NCBI GenBank assembly: GCA_041484115.1
Contig: JBGPHA010000017.1
Coordinates: 1 to 9,821 of the forward strand
Source: ASMP01 sp041484115
GTDB lineage: Archaea; Nanobdellota; Nanobdellia; Pacearchaeales; GW2011-AR1
Direction: 5' to 3'
Length of the DNA stretch: 9,821 bases
Position numbers and translations under genes: made by a program
Notes under the pieces: generated by a model
Databases searched by the model: none
Seen by the model: the letters and a program-made list of their open reading frames with translations, nothing else
What the model was told of the DNA's origin: nothing
Part shown: positions 6,119-9,821 of the stretch, in pieces
Layout of the letters: the number at the start of each line of letters is the position of its first letter
Numbering within the stretch: position 1 is the stretch's first letter

Positions 6119-8644
6119 ATGCAAGAGGTGAAGAATCTTCAGTATTATTCTTCAGGGAAAATTAATTCGATATTAGATGAATTATCCACTCAGAAGACTG
6201 GGCTTTCATCCGAAGAAGCGGAAAGGAGACTCAAAGAGCAAGGCCATAATATTCTGGTTGAGAAAAAACAGAATATATTTTTTGTTTTCCTTTCACAGTT
6301 CAAAAGTCCGCTGATTCTCCTTCTTTTAATCGCAGCAATAATTTCTTTTTTCATTCAGAATGTCACAGAAGGGATTATTATATTATTTATAATGCTTTTG
6401 GGAGTAATGCTTGATTTTTTTCAGGAATATTCTGCTAATAAAGCCATGATAAAACTCCTTGAAGCAGTTGAGATAACCGCTACTGTTATAAGAGATGGAA
6501 AGAAAAAAGAAATCTCAATGAAAAACCTGGTTGTAGGAGATATGATTTTTTTAACTGTTGGAGACATAATTCCTGCAGATGCTAGAATCATTAGTTCAGA
6601 AAATTTTTTTATAAATCAGGCTTCAATGACAGGAGAATCTCTCCCAGCAGAAAAAAATTCTGAAAAAGTAGATTCTCCAAAGTCCATTCTTGACCTAAAT
6701 AATATCTTATTTAGCGGGACATATGTTATTGGAGGGGAAGCCACAGCATTGGTTCTAAAAACAGGCAAAACTACAGAATCCGGAAAAATTGCAGAAAAAA
6801 TTGCAATGGCTCCAGTTGAAAGTAATTTTGAAAAAGGGACTTCAAAATTCGGTTTCTTGTTGATGAAGATTACTGTTGCCCTTGTTGTCGTTATATTTTT
6901 AGTAAATTCTTTCCTAAAACATGAATTTCTTCAATCTCTTATATTTGCATTGGCAATTGCAGTTGGAATTACACCGGATTTATTGCCAGCGATAATGTCC
7001 ATAACAATGGCTGTCGGTTCAAGAAAAATGTCAAAAAAAGGAGTTATCATAAAGAAATTATCCTCAATTCCAAATCTGGGAAGTATGAATATTCTTTGCA
7101 CGGACAAAACAGGCACCTTAACGGAAAATAAAATAGTTCTTACAGACTATATAAATTTTCTAGGAAAAAAGGATGAGGACCTTCTTAATTTAGTCTATCT
7201 TAATAGTACTTTCCAGACAGGAATTAGAAATCCATTGGATGATGCAGTGATAGCTTATAAAAAAATTAACACAAAAGGATTCAAAAAAATCAGCGAGATT
7301 CCATACGATTTCTTCAGGAAAAGAATGAGTGTAATTGTAAAAAAGGACAAAGAAACTATTATGATAACAAAAGGAGCCCCTGAAGAAATGCTAGATCATT
7401 GCAGTCATTATAAGAGTTCAAACAAAATTTTATCCTTGGACAAAAAAGCGAAACTTGAAGCAATGAAAAAATATGATGAATTAAGCAACCAAGGACTAAG
7501 GGTATTAGCTGTTGGGACAAAGAAAATAGAAGAAAAGAAGTCATATAATATAAAAGATGAAGATAAATTTGTTTTTGAAGGATTTGTTTCTTTTTATGAC
7601 CCACCAAAAAAAGATGTTGAGAAAACAATAAAAGAGATGTGGGAATTAGGCATAGAAATTAAGGTAATTACTGGAGACAATGAACTTGTTGCAGAAAGGG
7701 TTGCAAAAGAAGTTGGACTGGAAGTCCATGGAATAATGTTGGGAGGAGATATAGATAACCTATCAGATGATGCTTTGAAAAATAGAGCCACAAAAATAAC
7801 TATTTTTGCAAGATGCAGCCCCTATCAAAAATCGAGGATAGTAAGTGTATTGCGTTCTGCCAACAACGTTGTCGGATACTTAGGAGATGGAAGGAATGAC
7901 GCTCCCGCCATAAAAAATTCAGATGTTGGAATTTCAGTAAATAACGCAGTAGACATAGCAAAAGAATCCGCAAACATTATACTTACAAGAAAAAGTCTCA
8001 GTGATTTGAAAGAGGGAGTAATAGATGGGAGAAAAACATTTGGGAATACAATAAAATACATGATGATGGCTACAAGTTCAAATTTCGGAAATATATTCAC
8101 TGTTTCAGTAACTTCATTTTTCCTGCCATTCCTGCCAATACCACCAACAGCAATCTTATTCAGCAATTTGATTTATGATGCATCGTTGGTTACAATCCCT
8201 TCAGATAAAGTAGACAAAGATTGGCTTGATAGTCCAAAAAAATGGGACGTATCTTTTTTAAAGAAGTTTATGTATGTTTTCGGTCCGTTAAGCTCTGTCT
8301 TTGATTTTATTACCTTTGCAATTCTTCTGTTTCTAGTAAAAGCATCTATACCTGTATTCCAGACAGCATGGTTCTTGGAATCTTTTGCCACACAGATTCT
8401 CGTATTTCATTTTATAAGAACAAAGGGTTCTGTATTCAAAAGCCTGTCAAGTATACCTCTGTTAATTACAACATTTGCAGGAGTTATAATATGTTGGGTA
8501 ACTCCATTTACTTATTTAGGGAAATTGCTTGGACTTGTTCCTGTTCCATTATACCTACTCCCATTAATCATACTAATCAATGTAGTTTACTTTACATCTG
8601 TAGAGATTGCAAAGAAGCAGTTTTATAAGAGAAATAAATTCTAA
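6119..8644 (+). CDS. mgtA: P-type ATPase, MgtA-like Mg2+ importer (P3B)
   Basis: An ATP-driven cation pump in the cytoplasmic membrane, most likely importing Mg2+. The 841 residues are somewhat shorter than enterobacterial MgtA (about 900). An N-terminal cation-ATPase segment (about 10-55) leads to the first helix pair (55-103), then actuator motif TGES (171-174), a second pair ending in AVGITPDLLP (281-290), phosphorylation motif DKTGTLT (329-335, D329), KGAP (418-421), DPP (494-496) and TGD (518-520), then the C-terminal helices. MgtA hallmarks, not Ca2+-pump ones, are CTDKTGTLT..KIVL, SSNFGN (653-658) and SNLIYDASLVTIPSDKVD (682-699); N658 and D687 align with membrane residues thought to bind Mg2+ in MgtA. 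One oddity: the hinge motif, normally GDGINDAP, reads GDGRNDAP (589-596). It is transcribed alone, divergent from the minus-strand operon. Confidence 0.93.
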   Translation: MQEVKNLQYYSSGKINSILDELSTQKTGLSSEEAERRLKEQGHNILVEKKQNIFFVFLSQFKSPLILLLLIAAIISFFIQNVTEGIIILFIMLLGVMLDFFQEYSANKAMIKLLEAVEITATVIRDGKKKEISMKNLVVGDMIFLTVGDIIPADARIISSENFFINQASMTGESLPAEKNSEKVDSPKSILDLNNILFSGTYVIGGEATALVLKTGKTTESGKIAEKIAMAPVESNFEKGTSKFGFLLMKITVALVVVIFLVNSFLKHEFLQSLIFALAIAVGITPDLLPAIMSITMAVGSRKMSKKGVIIKKLSSIPNLGSMNILCTDKTGTLTENKIVLTDYINFLGKKDEDLLNLVYLNSTFQTGIRNPLDDAVIAYKKINTKGFKKISEIPYDFFRKRMSVIVKKDKETIMITKGAPEEMLDHCSHYKSSNKILSLDKKAKLEAMKKYDELSNQGLRVLAVGTKKIEEKKSYNIKDEDKFVFEGFVSFYDPPKKDVEKTIKEMWELGIEIKVITGDNELVAERVAKEVGLEVHGIMLGGDIDNLSDDALKNRATKITIFARCSPYQKSRIVSVLRSANNVVGYLGDGRNDAPAIKNSDVGISVNNAVDIAKESANIILTRKSLSDLKEGVIDGRKTFGNTIKYMMMATSSNFGNIFTVSVTSFFLPFLPIPPTAILFSNLIYDASLVTIPSDKVDKDWLDSPKKWDVSFLKKFMYVFGPLSSVFDFITFAILLFLVKASIPVFQTAWFLESFATQILVFHFIRTKGSVFKSLSSIPLLITTFAGVIICWVTPFTYLGKLLGLVPVPLYLLPLIILINVVYFTSVEIAKKQFYKRNKF

Positions 8645-8662
8645 CAATCTGTACTACCACTG

Positions 8663-8675
8663 CAAGAGAGTTTTG
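8663..8675 (+). repeat. 13-base repeat, copy 1 (downstream of the transglutaminase-like gene)
   Basis: CAAGAGAGTTTTG lies in the 58-bp gap between two convergent genes and recurs exactly at 9805-9817. It is partly self-complementary (CAA...TTG). Around it, ACTACC (8653-8658) and GGGAGT (8675-8680) could form a weak stem with one mismatch. Ten bases beyond it is a TTTATAAA octamer. Confidence 0.5.
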
Positions 8676-8685
8676 GGAGTTATAC

Positions 8686-8693
8686 TTTATAAA
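8686..8693. promoter_or_regulatory. orphan palindromic TATA-like octamer in a convergent gap
   Basis: TTTATAAA is identical to the box used by the membrane-protein gene at 1305, but it faces no gene start. By the 29-nt rule a plus-strand transcript would start at 8715 (an A) and run antisense to the transglutaminase-like gene; a minus-strand one would start at 8664 and run antisense to mgtA. In DNA this AT-rich it could easily be chance. Confidence 0.25.
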
Positions 8694-8702
8694 TATAATT
8701 TT

Positions 8703-9767
8703 CTAAGAAACTTGACTAATAATCCAGTTTATAAATTCTTCATTGTTCGTTATTTCATTAAAAGAAATTATCTCCTTATCACTTATCAAAGCAGTAACAA
8801 CTTCATCATCGGGTAAAACAAATTTTGAATAATAATTGCCTATCATTTCTCTAACTCTAGTTTTACTTTCAACTAATCCAATTGAATTTAAACTTTCTTG
8901 GGATAATGAAACTTTTGAGTTTATCTGGTTTTGGTCATAAATTACAAATATGTTTCCATAATGACAAAATATATTCATATGTCCTTCTAAAGGACCAGAC
9001 CATAAAACATCATAACAATTTAATGAGGAGTTATAATTTTTTATCATTGACAAAACTGTTAGAGAATAATCTTTACAGTCCCCACCTTTCCCCGCGCTCA
9101 AGAATTCTCCAGGAGTGGTCCAATAATTTGAATTAAATAAAAGAGCGTTCGAGCGATAATTAAAAATAAATCCACCAATATAATCCAAGTCATTTTGTGT
9201 ATTATTTTTCATGTACTTTTCAATATTATTGTTATAGTAATCTATTGTTTCTGAAGGGCGAATAAAGCCCTGAATAATTCTGTAAAGAGTCAAGCCATGT
9301 GCATAACTTTCTGGGCTTCTTGGTTTTAGTAATGGTGTTTCAAATGAAACATTTTTATTATTATTAAAATAATAAGTTAAATCATGAACAGGCCATCCTA
9401 AAACAAAAGGCAGTCCAGAATCTTTTCCAAAACAAGGATTTGTTATTCCATCTAATTCTAATGATGAATATGGACTGAAATATTGATCATGCTCTGGTTT
9501 TGCCAAATAAAAAGATCCTCGATTTGTAGTTCCAACATTTTTGTTGTTTATGCTGACATTTCCATCAAGACTGCAATTAGTAGTTGTATCTTTGAAATTA
9601 AAATAGATTCCTTGTATTGTGTTAGAAAAGTTATTTGGCTGGAGTGATGGAGGATAATTTGGTGAGGGGATATAATTTTTTGCTAAAACAACCAAAAGAA
9701 ATGAAAGGAATATAACAACCACCCAAAATATTGTTTTCTTACGAATAATTATTACATCTTTTTTCAT
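8703..9767 (-). CDS. membrane-anchored transglutaminase-like cysteine protein
   Basis: This 354-residue protein is probably held on the outer face of the membrane. A basic N-terminus (MKKDVIIIRKK) and one hydrophobic span (13-28) are followed by a proline-rich linker (33-44). The C-terminal half carries the transglutaminase-like fold: TPGEFLSAGKGGDCKDYSL (218-236) with nucleophile C231, EGHMN with H263, and YDQN with D278, a complete Cys-His-Asp triad in the right order and spacing. Relatives are peptidases or amide-crosslinking enzymes; which one cannot be read here. About 11% of residues are asparagine and lysine is scarce, unlike the lysine-rich neighbours. Several N-x-S/T sites (N46, N64, N70, N139, N188, N246) would suit surface glycosylation. 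C65, C112, C251 and C268 might form disulphides. It is transcribed alone and flanked by a 13-base direct repeat, so it may be a recent arrival. Confidence 0.8.
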   Translation of the reverse strand: MKKDVIIIRKKTIFWVVVIFLSFLLVVLAKNYIPSPNYPPSLQPNNFSNTIQGIYFNFKDTTTNCSLDGNVSINNKNVGTTNRGSFYLAKPEHDQYFSPYSSLELDGITNPCFGKDSGLPFVLGWPVHDLTYYFNNNKNVSFETPLLKPRSPESYAHGLTLYRIIQGFIRPSETIDYYNNNIEKYMKNNTQNDLDYIGGFIFNYRSNALLFNSNYWTTPGEFLSAGKGGDCKDYSLTVLSMIKNYNSSLNCYDVLWSGPLEGHMNIFCHYGNIFVIYDQNQINSKVSLSQESLNSIGLVESKTRVREMIGNYYSKFVLPDDEVVTALISDKEIISFNEITNNEEFINWIISQVS

Positions 9768-9788
9768 ACTCTTTTTAATCAGCTATAT

Positions 9789-9796
9789 TATTTAAA
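9789..9796 (-). promoter_or_regulatory. TATA box of the transglutaminase-like gene
   Basis: TTTAAATA on the minus strand begins at 9796, exactly 29 nt before the ATG at 9767. GCGGA immediately upstream could serve as BRE. Repeat copy 2 ends eight bases upstream of the box, a typical place for an archaeal activator site. Confidence 0.65.
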
Positions 9797-9804
9797 TCCG
9801 CATT

Positions 9805-9817
9805 CAAGAGAGTTTTG
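9805..9817 (+). repeat. 13-base repeat, copy 2 (upstream of the transglutaminase-like gene)
   Basis: This is an exact copy of CAAGAGAGTTTTG at 8663-8675, in the same orientation on the plus strand, 1142 bases away. In its flanks TCAA and TTGA can pair across a seven-base loop. The window ends four bases later, so the full extent of the repeat and any further copies cannot be seen. Confidence 0.5.
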
Positions 9818-9821
9818 AGTG

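Noticed and set aside
6119..8644. Ca2+-transporting (P2-type) ATPase
   Set aside because: The overall motif context, especially SSNFGN, SNLIYDASLVTIPSDKVD and AVGITPDLLP, matches MgtA-type P3B pumps.
8641..8686. Integron attC-like site made of TAAC...GTTA around repeat copy 1
   Set aside because: The core sites deviate from the RYYYAAC/GTTRRRY consensus, the element would be shorter than usual, and copy 2 shows no matching inverse core on its visible side. No integrase gene is present.
8607..9136. Plus-strand open frames opposite the transglutaminase-like gene
   Set aside because: They have no recognisable protein features, overlap a well-supported minus-strand gene with a catalytic triad, and lack a TATA box at the 29-nt position.

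Overview
The window looks like chromosomal DNA from an AT-rich archaeon, most likely a DPANN lineage (Pacearchaeota/Woesearchaeota-like). Three things point there. It carries an archaeal-type D-aminoacyl-tRNA deacylase (DTD2/GEK1 family) and a HemK2/Mtq2-type release-factor methyltransferase. It holds small membrane and orphan proteins of kinds I associate with DPANN/CPR genomes. Its promoters are archaeal: a TTTAWAWA-like TATA box lies just ahead of almost every gene, with no Shine-Dalgarno sequence between. The lineage is an inference; there is no rRNA gene to confirm it.

Layout. Positions 53-862 (+) encode the D-aminoacyl-tRNA deacylase, which converges with a three-helix membrane protein (865-1305, -). 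That gene is divergent from a stand-alone GGDEF diguanylate cyclase (1366-1956, +), which is followed by an orphan soluble protein with its own promoter (2022-2678, +). A minus-strand block then holds, in transcription order, a two-helix membrane protein (6012-5767), a HemK2-like methyltransferase (5755-5204), a DAO-family FAD oxidoreductase (5187-3895) and a saccharopine-dehydrogenase-like NAD(P) oxidoreductase (3836-2685). Divergent from that block is a large MgtA-type P-type ATPase (6119-8644, +). It converges on a membrane-anchored, extracytoplasmic transglutaminase-like protein (9767-8703, -), whose gene is bracketed by two copies of a 13-base repeat.

How the genes relate. This is mostly a patchwork of single-gene transcription units, not one pathway. 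Two genes concern translation quality and termination (DTD2, HemK2-like). Two are redox enzymes, adjacent on one strand, that plausibly act on amino acids or amines. One makes a second messenger (c-di-GMP) that is uncommon in archaea. One moves Mg2+, and one probably modifies or cleaves surface proteins.

The most striking observation is in the promoters. In eight genes, on both strands, the first T of the TATA-like octamer lies exactly 29 nt upstream of the A of the start codon. This implies leaderless mRNAs with very rigid geometry, and it settles the start codon of two genes. The saccharopine-dehydrogenase-like gene is the exception: the same rule places its transcription start 24 nt upstream of the ATG, leaving room for the only convincing Shine-Dalgarno site in the window. 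No tRNA, rRNA, CRISPR array or insertion sequence was seen, and no gene-free stretch exceeds about 110 bases.
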